In this document: piece after piece, positions 1 to 5,450 of the stretch | Position numbering within the stretch: position 1 is the first letter of the stretch | How the letters are laid out: each line of letters opens with the position of its first letter | Source of the DNA: Candidatus Pacearchaeota archaeon | Lineage (GTDB): Archaea; Nanobdellota; Nanobdellia; Pacearchaeales; GW2011-AR1 | Length of the DNA stretch: 5,785 nucleotides | Direction of reading: 5' to 3' | Assembly (NCBI GenBank): GCA_016186375.1 | Contig: JACPLS010000050.1 | Span: 1-5,785 of the forward strand | The notes under the pieces: generated by a model | Told to the model about the DNA's origin: nothing | Database searches by the model: none | What the model saw: only the letters and a program-made list of their open reading frames with translations | Program-made: the position numbers and the translations under genes

Positions 1-401
1 AATTTTTTAGTTACCTCTTTAGAAATTTTATAATATTCTTCAAAAATATCTATGAACTCTTTTCCATTTTTTAATTCTTTCAAAATAACGTCTACTCCTC
101 CCCTAACAATATTTGCAACAATATCCCTGCTTACAAGATAGTAAAACATATTTTCTTTATCTATGGATGAAAAATTTACCCCATGCCCAGAAATATTTCT
201 AGAAAATTTTTTGCCGGTTTTCTTGAAAGGCGGAGTACTAATGTTTAATTCTTCTGCTTTTTCTGAAAGAAGACCTATCGCAAGTCCCAATCTACAGATA
301 TTTATTCTTCCTTCTATGAGCCCTTTATCCTTATAGGAGTTAATTAGGGCAGCCCTATCTGATTGCAATCCAAAATTTATATCAAATTTTTTGGTTATCA
401 T
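1..401 (-). CDS. DndE-like DNA modification protein (partial, runs off the left edge)
   Basis: An open frame starts with ATG at 401 and stays open to base 1, giving 133 codons with no stop, so the C-terminus lies outside the window. The start overlaps the stop of the ATPase gene as ATGA, which implies translational coupling. DndE proteins are small, basic, helical DNA-binding proteins of the phosphorothioation complex, usually somewhat over 100 residues. What recalls the family: a helix with ICRLGLAIGL at residues 36-45, a GKKFSRNISGHG stretch at about 63-74 where DndE has a conserved GxEFNR-type segment, and a VRGGVDVIL helix at 99-107 resembling the family's NRG helix. Position directly after a DndD-like gene matches the usual dndD-dndE order. 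The assignment rests on remembered family features, not an alignment. The extra tail after about residue 115 could be a lineage-specific extension. The protein could also be a distant relative with another role. Confidence 0.55.
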   Translation of the reverse strand, partial: MITKKFDINFGLQSDRAALINSYKDKGLIEGRINICRLGLAIGLLSEKAEELNISTPPFKKTGKKFSRNISGHGVNFSSIDKENMFYYLVSRDIVANIVRGGVDVILKELKNGKEFIDIFEEYYKISKEVTKK

Positions 402-2362
402 TTTATACTTACTATCTCAGTTTTCATTTCATTTTGGTTGAACATTAACTCTATTTCCATGTTGGACTTTAAATTTTCCATCTTATTAATCCCCTCTATA
501 ATTGTTTGCTTAAATCCAATCTTATTAATAACTTCTATCAATTTTCTGATATGTTCATTATCTAAGTGTCCCCAAACATCATCTAAGAAAAGTATATCGT
601 TTCTAACTGCTTTATTCAAAGCAAAAATAAAACAAAGTGCCGCTACTCTAGCTTCACCTTCAGAAAGTCTTTCATGAGGGTCCACTTTACCATATTTTTC
701 GATAACCACTAGTTCGTTTTTTTTGTTTATTTCTAGAGATTTGAACACTTCCTTTTTGTGCGTTACATCTAAAAAATAGGTAGTCATTATTTTATTGATC
801 TCGTCAATTTTTTTCTTCTTATTTTCTTCAAAAAGTAATAAGAATACCTCATATAGAGAATTCGTTACTTTATACGTTAACTCAATTTTATTAGTCTTTT
901 CAAGTAACTCTTCTCTTTTTTCTTCTACTTCCTCCAAGGATTTTGTAATTTTCTTAAGATACTCTCTATTTTCTTTATATCTCTCTTTAATTAGTGCAAT
1001 TTGATTGGTTATCTCCATCCTATTATTCTCAAGAAATTCAATTTCTTTATTATCTGGAGATTCTTTTTCAAAAAGTTCTTTTTTCTTCTCAATTTCTGCT
1101 TTTTCTTCTTGTAATCTAAGAATCTCTCTTTCAAATTTTTTCAAATCTATCTTTTTTGATTTGTACTCTCGGATTTCTTCCTCCACAGTGTTTTCAATAG
1201 ATTGATCAATTTTTTCAATAAACTCTTTTACTCTAAGGACATCACTGAAATTCTCTTGACTCTCAAAAAAATCTAAGTTTTTATTTGGAAACTTGCTAGT
1301 TAGAGATTCTAATTCTATTTCATACTGTTCTAGTTTTTTATTAACTTCTTCTTTAAAATTAGGCATTAATTTGCTAATCACATCACGATACGAACCAATT
1401 TTACCTCTTAGCTCACCCCAATTTAAAAAGAATCTAGGATAATTACCAGAAGTTATTTTTTCTATTTCATAGAATATTTTTATCTCATTTAGATACAATG
1501 GTTTTAATAATATATAGGGCATAATTTCTTCAAAATTGGAAATTAAGCTTTTAGTTTCTTTTATATTTAAATGTGTGGAATTTATAGTATCCTTGATTTC
1601 TGATAGCTTTTCATAAATTAATTTAAGGGATGGTAAATCTTTTTTTAGTTGCTTTATTTCTTTATCGGTCTTAGATAATTGATCCTCGCTTTTTTGTATT
1701 TCATAAACATCTTTTTCGATATTGTTCTTAATTTCTTTCGATATTTTTGTATTTTCTTCAATAAATTTTTCTAAATATTCTAATTGCCTTTTATCAGTCT
1801 CTTCAACACCTCCGTGTTCTGTTTTTAGTCTATTTAGGTAGAAATGGATATCCTTAAATGTGTCAATATTGAAAATGGAATTAATCTGCCCGTCTACATT
1901 CCCTTTTTTTAGCTTATCTTTCAGATCTACTTCCCCATCAACTATACAATATTTCCATTCATCAAATTTAAAAAAATTTTTCTCAATAATTTCATTTCCA
2001 ATAGCATCGTCATATTCTTTATTATTAATCTTTACTTCTTTTTTTGTAACTTTTTTATCTCTAAATAAATATGTTCTTATTATTGAATGCGTCCCTTCTT
2101 CATTTTCTAAGACCAAGTAAACAGAAATTTTTAGTTCTTTATTTTCATTCTCCTTTTTGTACCTATCATTTGGCAACTTATATAAATCGTCAGCGATAAA
2201 TTTTTTATCACCAAATAAAGCAAATTCTATACCATGTTTTATTGTAGTCTTGCCTGCTCCATTATCTCCAAATATCTCAATAATTCCTGATTTAAAATTT
2301 ATTGATAACTCTCCATAAATAGATTTAAAATTATCAAGTTTGACTGATTTAACTATTGCCAT
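398..2362 (-). CDS. SMC/Rad50-like coiled-coil ATPase, DndD-like
   Basis: The 654-residue protein has the split ABC ATPase layout of SMC/Rad50/RecF relatives. Walker A GDNGAGKTT is at residues 32-40, a long charged coiled coil covers about 185-500, the ABC signature LSEGE is at 566-570, Walker B ILFLDD is at 590-595, and a D-loop GHLD ends at 601. The length and a VDGE motif at 141-144 (DndD has FDGE at the corresponding place) point to DndD, the ATPase of the phosphorothioate DNA modification complex. No CxxC zinc hook is visible in the coil, which argues against Rad50. The usual Walker B glutamate is Asp595, and I see no clear switch histidine after it. The start overlaps the preceding small gene by 14 bases and the stop overlaps the next gene as ATGA. 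ATPase family is near certain; the DndD label is moderate. A RecF/RecN-like repair or other defence ATPase is the alternative. Confidence 0.9.
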   Translation of the reverse strand: MAIVKSVKLDNFKSIYGELSINFKSGIIEIFGDNGAGKTTIKHGIEFALFGDKKFIADDLYKLPNDRYKKENENKELKISVYLVLENEEGTHSIIRTYLFRDKKVTKKEVKINNKEYDDAIGNEIIEKNFFKFDEWKYCIVDGEVDLKDKLKKGNVDGQINSIFNIDTFKDIHFYLNRLKTEHGGVEETDKRQLEYLEKFIEENTKISKEIKNNIEKDVYEIQKSEDQLSKTDKEIKQLKKDLPSLKLIYEKLSEIKDTINSTHLNIKETKSLISNFEEIMPYILLKPLYLNEIKIFYEIEKITSGNYPRFFLNWGELRGKIGSYRDVISKLMPNFKEEVNKKLEQYEIELESLTSKFPNKNLDFFESQENFSDVLRVKEFIEKIDQSIENTVEEEIREYKSKKIDLKKFEREILRLQEEKAEIEKKKELFEKESPDNKEIEFLENNRMEITNQIALIKERYKENREYLKKITKSLEEVEEKREELLEKTNKIELTYKVTNSLYEVFLLLFEENKKKKIDEINKIMTTYFLDVTHKKEVFKSLEINKKNELVVIEKYGKVDPHERLSEGEARVAALCFIFALNKAVRNDILFLDDVWGHLDNEHIRKLIEVINKIGFKQTIIEGINKMENLKSNMEIELMFNQNEMKTEIVSIK

Positions 2363-2543
2363 TTTTCATCTTTTTATTTACTATTTTTTCTATGAATTTT
2401 CTAAGATACTCTTTCTTCTCCTTTGACGAGCTTCCTATATCATAATCTTTGTACAATTTTAATATCAGTTCCTTATCAATATCATACTTAGTACTAACTT
2501 CTTCCAGTAATGCCTCGTGAATTATTCTTTTTGACATAATCAA
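2349..2543 (-). CDS. Small helical protein resembling the Dnd-type 'DNA modification system-associated small protein'
   Basis: The 64-residue, highly charged protein is predicted to be mainly helical. It has an amphipathic helix around residues 7-20 (ending TKYDIDKE), a second around 24-34 and a basic C-terminal helix LRKFIEKIVNKK at 47-58. It has no cysteines, signal peptide or membrane segment. The pattern of a short helix, a Y-x-I/V-x-x-E-L turn, a second helix and a final RK-I-E-x-x-V helix resembles small proteins found just ahead of DndD-like ATPases in DNA modification loci. I recall this from annotation practice, not from an alignment. Its start overlaps the upstream stop as ATGA and its end overlaps the ATPase start by 14 bases, so it is firmly inside the operon and probably acts with the ATPase. 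A second in-frame ATG two codons later is possible. The biochemical role is unknown. Confidence 0.8.
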   Translation of the reverse strand: MIMSKRIIHEALLEEVSTKYDIDKELILKLYKDYDIGSSSKEKKEYLRKFIEKIVNKKMKNGNS

Positions 2544-3271
2544 TCCTCAACTTTTTGAATCAATTTGATACAATGTACTATTTGCGCTCGACTTATTTTC
2601 AAATGATCTGCAATTTCTTCTTGAGTAAATGCTACTCTGGATTTCTTGCAGAAAAAATACAACAGAGAGGCTACGATAACTCTTGCAGATTTACTAGAAA
2701 AATCTGAATTTCCTTTTACTTTATTGGTATAAAAAATCCTACATTGATAAAAAATATCTTTTTTGCCAGTTATGTCTAGTTCCTCTTCCAGCGTATTCAG
2801 AAGTCCTGGAACCTTTTCTCCAGTGTAATTTTGTGGATTTCTTCTTTTGACTCTCCATGTAACTTTCATTATATCTGGTGCGGCGTATGTTTGCACTTTA
2901 TCATATTCGATACAGCCAACATTAATGCACCCTTTAAGTACATTTAATGAATTCCCCATGCCTCTTAGTTCTTCCTCATTGAATAGATTGAATATCCTCT
3001 GAATCATATCTAACTCAAATTTGACTTCCTGCAGCCTTAACATTATTGCTACCATGCGCATCAGCAGGTCTGGATATTTCTCTTTATTAGAGTTTCTTAG
3101 TGATAGTATTCTTTTTAGAAGCCTATGTAGTTGATTATCATCAATTTGTGCCAGGATTTGCTTATTTATGTCCTCAATAGAGCCATAATTTTTCAACTCT
3201 GCAATAAGATTATCTATAAAATCAGTACTTTTAGCACCCAAACTTTTATATAATTGGGGATATTCTCTCAT
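2540..3271 (-). CDS. Protein with C-terminal TFB (TFIIB)-like cyclin repeat, first gene of the modification operon
   Basis: In this 243-residue protein, residues 154-241 fit one cyclin repeat of archaeal TFB. The fit runs through the opening helix VPGLLNTLEEELDI, a helix ending CRIFYTNKV, SSKSARVIVASLLYFFC (as in TFB's KSPRGIAAAALYIA), FTQEEIADHLKIS (TFB: TQREVAEVAGVT) and the recognition-type helix RAQIVHCIKLIQK. The N-terminal 110 residues are helical and unrecognised. There is no N-terminal zinc ribbon or obvious B-finger, so it is unlikely to recruit polymerase as a normal TFB does; it may bind DNA or TBP, or act as a regulator. Cysteines occur singly (115, 120, 177, 208, 234), not as a CxxC knuckle. 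The start has a GAGG ribosome-binding match five bases upstream, and its stop overlaps the next start as ATGA. It lies 22 bases after a tRNA-like gene on the same strand. Frame and reality are secure; the fold call is moderate. Confidence 0.85.
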   Translation of the reverse strand: MREYPQLYKSLGAKSTDFIDNLIAELKNYGSIEDINKQILAQIDDNQLHRLLKRILSLRNSNKEKYPDLLMRMVAIMLRLQEVKFELDMIQRIFNLFNEEELRGMGNSLNVLKGCINVGCIEYDKVQTYAAPDIMKVTWRVKRRNPQNYTGEKVPGLLNTLEEELDITGKKDIFYQCRIFYTNKVKGNSDFSSKSARVIVASLLYFFCKKSRVAFTQEEIADHLKISRAQIVHCIKLIQKVED

Positions 3272-3292
3272 GATTTCCTCTATAATGGAATA

Positions 3293-3389
3293 AACCCATA
3301 CCCGGACTTGAACCGGAATCTGCAGCTCGGTCTACCGCGGGCTTTGGACTGCTCACGGGCTGCTATCCTATCCGTTAGACGATATGGGT
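3293..3389 (-). tRNA. tRNA gene with a probable ~25-nt insertion (intron) in the anticodon loop; isoacceptor not assignable
   Basis: Read on the minus strand, the acceptor stem ACCCATA (3389-3383) pairs perfectly with TATGGGT (3300-3294), with a T discriminator at 3293 and no encoded CCA. The D arm is GTCT/GGAT around an AACGGATA loop with the canonical A14 and GG. The T arm is TCCGG/CCGGG around TTCAAGT. The anticodon stem GCAGC (3363-3359) pairs perfectly with GCTGC (3326-3322), but 32 bases lie between instead of 7, implying about 25 extra. An archaeal intron is the natural explanation. No single 25-base removal leaves a T at position 33. A canonical split after position 37 gives anticodon GTG (His) with C33, while the segment also contains TCCAAAG (3348-3342), which looks like a Trp CCA loop. 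It could be a tRNA with unusual introns or a decayed tRNA. Confidence 0.75.
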
Positions 3390-3408
3390 AATGGATAATT
3401 TTGCCCAC

Positions 3409-3432
3409 GGCCATTTTTTGATTATCATGGCC
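3409..3432. repeat. Inverted repeat GGCCAT...ATGGCC between the tRNA TATA box and its expected start
   Basis: GGCCAT at 3409-3414 and ATGGCC at 3427-3432 are perfect complements separated by 12 bases. The element directly abuts the candidate TATA box and covers the expected transcription start, so it could be an operator. It could also be chance. Confidence 0.4.
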
Positions 3433-3440
3433 TATTTAAA
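3433..3440 (-). promoter_or_regulatory. Candidate TATA box for the tRNA and perhaps the modification operon
   Basis: Minus-strand TTTAAATA lies about 48 bases upstream of the tRNA 5' end. With usual archaeal spacing, transcription would start near 3411, leaving a 5' leader of about 20 bases to be removed from the tRNA. No separate promoter fits in the 22 bases between tRNA and operon, so this box may serve both. The box is inferred from sequence and spacing alone. Confidence 0.35.
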
Positions 3441-3470
3441 ATTTTCTATCATCGTCTATCAATTTAAGAC

Positions 3471-3515
3471 TTTATTTTTTAAATAAATACAAGTTTGTAT
3501 CTATTTATAAATAAA
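3471..3515 (-). terminator. Long AT-rich palindrome just after the methyltransferase stop; possible terminator
   Basis: AAATAAATACAA (3481-3492) faces TTGTATCTATTT (3495-3506) with one mismatch on the plus strand. That mismatch becomes a G-U pair in a minus-strand transcript, so the hairpin fits the methyltransferase mRNA better than the opposite strand. An outer TTTATTT (3471-3477) / AAATAAA (3509-3515) pair lengthens it. It begins within about 5 bases of the stop codon. Archaeal termination depends mostly on T-runs, so the role is inferred. Confidence 0.4.
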
Positions 3516-3518
3516 ACA

Positions 3519-4646
3519 TTACTTTTCAAGAACAAGTATTCTTTCAGTGCTGATTCCTGCTGAGCATAAAGCTGAGTTAAAGACTTTTCTACCTTGAGGT
3601 ATCTTGTCGATGATTATTCTCTCAAAAGTAAACCCTGCTTCTTTGACATATTTAATTAAAAATTCTGCAGTGTTTATAACAACATCTCCCTTAGAGGTTT
3701 TTTTCTTAACATCTCCAATAACAATAAAGCATTTTGATCCTTCTTTCAACACCCTGTACATTTCTTTCATAGAATCAAGCATAAACTGCCCGTATTTCTC
3801 TTCAGAGTTAGTATTTACCAATAATCTATTTACATCTTTATAGTCATAGCCCAAAAACCAGTGCCTCAACCAATTGTCATAGGCATAAGTCTGGATTGCA
3901 AAATAAGGGGGGGATGTAACTATTAAATCAACTGAATCAGAATCTATTTTTATATTTCTGGAGTCGTAGTTGAAAGCTTTTCCACAAAATGAAGGAACAC
4001 CTTCCTTTAGGCAATTAAGACTCTTATTTTTAATACAATCAATTACATCTCTAATTGGTTTTTCCAATCCATTTTTTTCTGCATATTTTTTTACATAACC
4101 CGGAGACATAGAATATGAATGTGAACATCTTAAAGATAAAGAATAAGAAGAGGATCCATGCAATATGCCCAAAATAATTGCCTTCGTAAATATAGCGTAT
4201 TTACTCTTTTTATTCTTTAATAATTCCTTTAATTCAATTATTTGCTTAAGTGTACTATCATGATAGAAAACTTTAACTTTTGGATCTACATCTTCAGTTG
4301 ATTTTATAAAACCCATCTGACTTTTTAATTTCTTCAAATACTGAAAAAAGATCTTAGGTATTATTTTGTCTACTTTTGCTTTGGTTAAGATATATGCTTC
4401 CGGGGACACATCATTTCCCCATCCGATTCTATTATTCAATAGAGCTTCTAATGGCAGCGTTCCTTTTCCAGAGAAAGGATCAAAAACTATATCTCCTTCA
4501 TTAGAATAATTGAGTATAAAGTATTTAGCTAATGAGGGTGGAAATGAACATATCCTAGAACAGATAGAATGTAATTTGTGTCTGTACCTATCACCTTTCC
4601 ACGGTAAAGGGATTATACAAACGGCATCTTGTTTTTGCATTTTCAT
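3519..4646 (-). CDS. Amino-group DNA methyltransferase (N4-cytosine or N6-adenine), apparently without a restriction partner
   Basis: This 375-residue protein is predicted to transfer a methyl group from S-adenosylmethionine to a base amino group in DNA. Motif I DPFSGKGT (residues 56-63) is preceded by the HKLHSICSRICSFPPSLAKYFI segment common in this group, given here only as its position, 24-45. An acidic NDVSPEAY loop follows at 78-85, and catalytic motif IV TSPPYF is at 244-249 with a downstream NWLRHWFLG stretch (258-266). Motif order is I then IV, with about 180 residues between that can hold the target recognition domain. The C-terminal GDVKKK (311-316) resembles the later fold strands. 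SPPY is most often linked to N4-cytosine enzymes, but adenine is not excluded. It starts with ATG at 4646, about 24 bases from a TATA box; a second ATG two codons later is possible. No endonuclease gene is adjacent, so it could be a solitary epigenetic or protective methylase. Confidence 0.9.
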   Translation of the reverse strand: MKMQKQDAVCIIPLPWKGDRYRHKLHSICSRICSFPPSLAKYFILNYSNEGDIVFDPFSGKGTLPLEALLNNRIGWGNDVSPEAYILTKAKVDKIIPKIFFQYLKKLKSQMGFIKSTEDVDPKVKVFYHDSTLKQIIELKELLKNKKSKYAIFTKAIILGILHGSSSYSLSLRCSHSYSMSPGYVKKYAEKNGLEKPIRDVIDCIKNKSLNCLKEGVPSFCGKAFNYDSRNIKIDSDSVDLIVTSPPYFAIQTYAYDNWLRHWFLGYDYKDVNRLLVNTNSEEKYGQFMLDSMKEMYRVLKEGSKCFIVIGDVKKKTSKGDVVINTAEFLIKYVKEAGFTFERIIIDKIPQGRKVFNSALCSAGISTERILVLEK

Positions 4647-4664
4647 TTAATTTTAAATTTTACT

Positions 4665-4674
4665 TATATATAAA
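4665..4674 (-). promoter_or_regulatory. TATA box of the methyltransferase gene, implying a leaderless mRNA
   Basis: Minus-strand TTTATATATA is centred about 24 bases upstream of the ATG at 4646. In archaea transcription starts roughly 25 bases after the TATA centre, so the mRNA would begin at or next to the start codon. Consistent with this, no ribosome binding site is visible in the intervening AT-rich bases. Confidence 0.6.
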
Positions 4675-4733
4675 CTTTATTAAGATTATTTTGCAGCTTA
4701 AAAACGTTTCTTTTTATTTATTATATATCCCAT

Positions 4734-4742
4734 TTATTCGGA
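4734..4742 (+). repeat. TTATTCGGA direct repeat, copy 1 (upstream of the regulator TATA box)
   Basis: The nine bases TTATTCGGA recur exactly at 4774-4782, 40 bases apart start to start, close to four helical turns. The two copies bracket the TATA box of the winged-helix gene, as a pair of operator half-sites would. Confidence 0.45.
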
Positions 4743-4754
4743 AGTAAGTAATAC

Positions 4755-4765
4755 ATATATTTAAA
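4755..4765 (+). promoter_or_regulatory. TATA box of the winged-helix regulator gene
   Basis: ATATATTTAAA is centred about 31 bases upstream of the ATG at 4791. This predicts transcription starting around 4785, with a leader of only a few bases. No ribosome binding site is visible. Confidence 0.55.
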
Positions 4766-4776
4766 CTTTACTATTA

Positions 4777-4790
4777 TTCGGATATTCGAA
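4777..4790. promoter_or_regulatory. Near-perfect 14-bp palindrome abutting the start codon; candidate operator
   Basis: TTCGGATATTCGAA matches its reverse complement in 12 of 14 bases (six of seven pairs) and ends exactly one base before the ATG of the winged-helix gene. It overlaps the predicted transcription start and the second TTATTCGGA copy. Winged-helix regulators of this type commonly bind such palindromes at their own promoters; that this one does is inferred. Confidence 0.5.
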
Positions 4791-5063
4791 ATGACCGATA
4801 AAATAGATTTAGAGAGGAAATTTTTACTAAGAAAATTTGCAGCACTGAATAATGAAAATAGACTAAAGATACTCTTTCTTTGTCAGGAAAATGGAAGAAC
4901 CATCAAAGAACTCTCTAAGCTAATAAAGTTGAGCCACAGTAAAACAAGTGAAAATACATCTATCCTTGAACGGGAAGGTCTTGTCAACAAAACTAGAAAT
5001 AAAGACAACACAGTTACGGTTAAATCCACCATCAAAATTTCTAAAGAAGGAGTTAAGTGGTAA
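4791..5063 (+). CDS. Small ArsR-like winged-helix DNA-binding regulator
   Basis: The 90-residue protein is essentially one winged helix-turn-helix domain. Residues 15-31 (KFAALNNENRLKILFLC) form the opening helices typical of ArsR-type regulators. TIKELSKLIKLSHSKTSENTSIL (37-59, cited by position) is the helix-turn-helix, with the recognition helix at about 48-60. EREGLVNKTR (60-69) and the alternating VTVKSTIKIS segment (75-84) form the wing. No metal-binding CxC-type motif is seen; the single Cys31 is probably structural, so metal sensing is not supported. The size is close to a bare domain, so dimerisation or ligand binding beyond it is limited. It diverges from the methyltransferase gene, with 144 bases between the two starts containing both TATA boxes and a palindrome at its own start. 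Autoregulation, possibly together with the methylase, is plausible but inferred. Confidence 0.85.
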   Translation: MTDKIDLERKFLLRKFAALNNENRLKILFLCQENGRTIKELSKLIKLSHSKTSENTSILEREGLVNKTRNKDNTVTVKSTIKISKEGVKW

Positions 5064-5310
5064 TATTCTTCACATAATTAGATTTAACCAAAAATTTCAG
5101 AGAGCGAAGCGAACCGTATAAAATACCAATTTTATGCGAAGCCACCAACGTAAAAGACTTTCGGCTTACCATTAACAACGGCAGCTCAAAAACTTCCTGC
5201 CTAACAAAGTTATGGCGAACTTTTCATTTATTTTCCTACATAAAATCACCAAACTATCTCCTGTAAAATATATACCAGAGCACCACTGGACACTGGACAT
5301 TTGCTGGTGT
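5064..5310. other. Intergenic region without a credible gene
   Basis: I find no convincing coding frame here on either strand. Besides the hairpin at 5115-5138 it holds: AAAGTT (5206-5211) facing AACTTT (5218-5223), overlapping a bulged GCC-TAAC / GTTA-GGC pairing at 5199-5216; a tandem duplication of CACTGGA (5284-5290, 5291-5297); and a CACCA (5281-5285) / TGGTG (5305-5309) inverted repeat around that duplication. None has a recognised function. Confidence 0.4.
5104..5142. repeat. 10-bp hairpin flanked by GCGAAGC copies in the intergenic region
   Basis: CGTATAAAAT (5115-5124) pairs with ATTTTATGCG (5129-5138) across the loop ACCA; the only imperfect pair is a G-T wobble. The 7-mer GCGAAGC occurs at 5104-5110 and again at 5136-5142, overlapping the hairpin's 3' foot. 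The element lies about 50 bases after the winged-helix stop, so it could be that gene's 3' structure or part of an RNA. Confidence 0.45.
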
Positions 5311-5322
5311 GAAGTATTTAAA
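5311..5322 (+). promoter_or_regulatory. Candidate TATA box (with BRE-like purines) for the zinc-ribbon transcript
   Basis: GAAGTATTTAAA combines a purine-rich BRE-like stretch with TATTTAAA. Its centre near 5318 predicts transcription starting around 5343, only a few bases before the first leader hairpin begins at 5346. That agreement supports the promoter, although no expression data are available. Confidence 0.45.
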
Positions 5323-5345
5323 GTAATTCTTACATTATAGTTAAT

Positions 5346-5450
5346 GCAGGAAAAAAGGCAATAATACCTTTCACCCCCATTTCCTGCTTTATAAAATTCG
5401 TGGGACTTCATGTCCCACTTGATTAAGGTGTCAACGGACTTTGCCGTTGA
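5346..5450 (+). ncRNA. Structured leader with three hairpins upstream of the zinc-ribbon gene
   Basis: Hairpin 1: GCAGGAAA (5346-5353) pairs with TTTCCTGC (5380-5387). Directly inside it AAAGG (5354-5358) pairs with CCTTT (5367-5371), leaving the unpaired bulge CACCCCCA on one side. Hairpin 2: GTGGGAC (5400-5406) pairs with GTCCCAC (5412-5418). Hairpin 3: TCAACGG (5431-5437) pairs with CCGTTGA (5444-5450), ending at the ribosome binding site. The region is less AT-rich than its surroundings. It could be a cis-acting leader or an independent small RNA; I recognise no known riboswitch class. Confidence 0.45.

Noticed and set aside
363..2120. Several plus-strand open frames (363-677, 795-1004, 1005-1205, 1860-2120)
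   Set aside because: They are antisense to the ATPase gene. Their Ser/Phe/Ile/Leu-rich translations are what Lys/Glu-rich coiled-coil codons give when read backwards.
3293..3389. tRNA-His (GTG) with a canonical intron
   Set aside because: It would need C at position 33, lacks the usual C discriminator, and has an A1-U72 pair; not credible enough to name.
3604..3843. 79-codon plus-strand open frame
   Set aside because: It is antisense to the conserved catalytic half of the methyltransferase and has no start signal or recognisable domain.
5199..5217. attC (integron recombination site)-like GCCTAAC...GTTATGGC
   Set aside because: The arms are only three bases apart with no internal L boxes, and there is no integrase or cassette array. 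It is just a short bulged hairpin.
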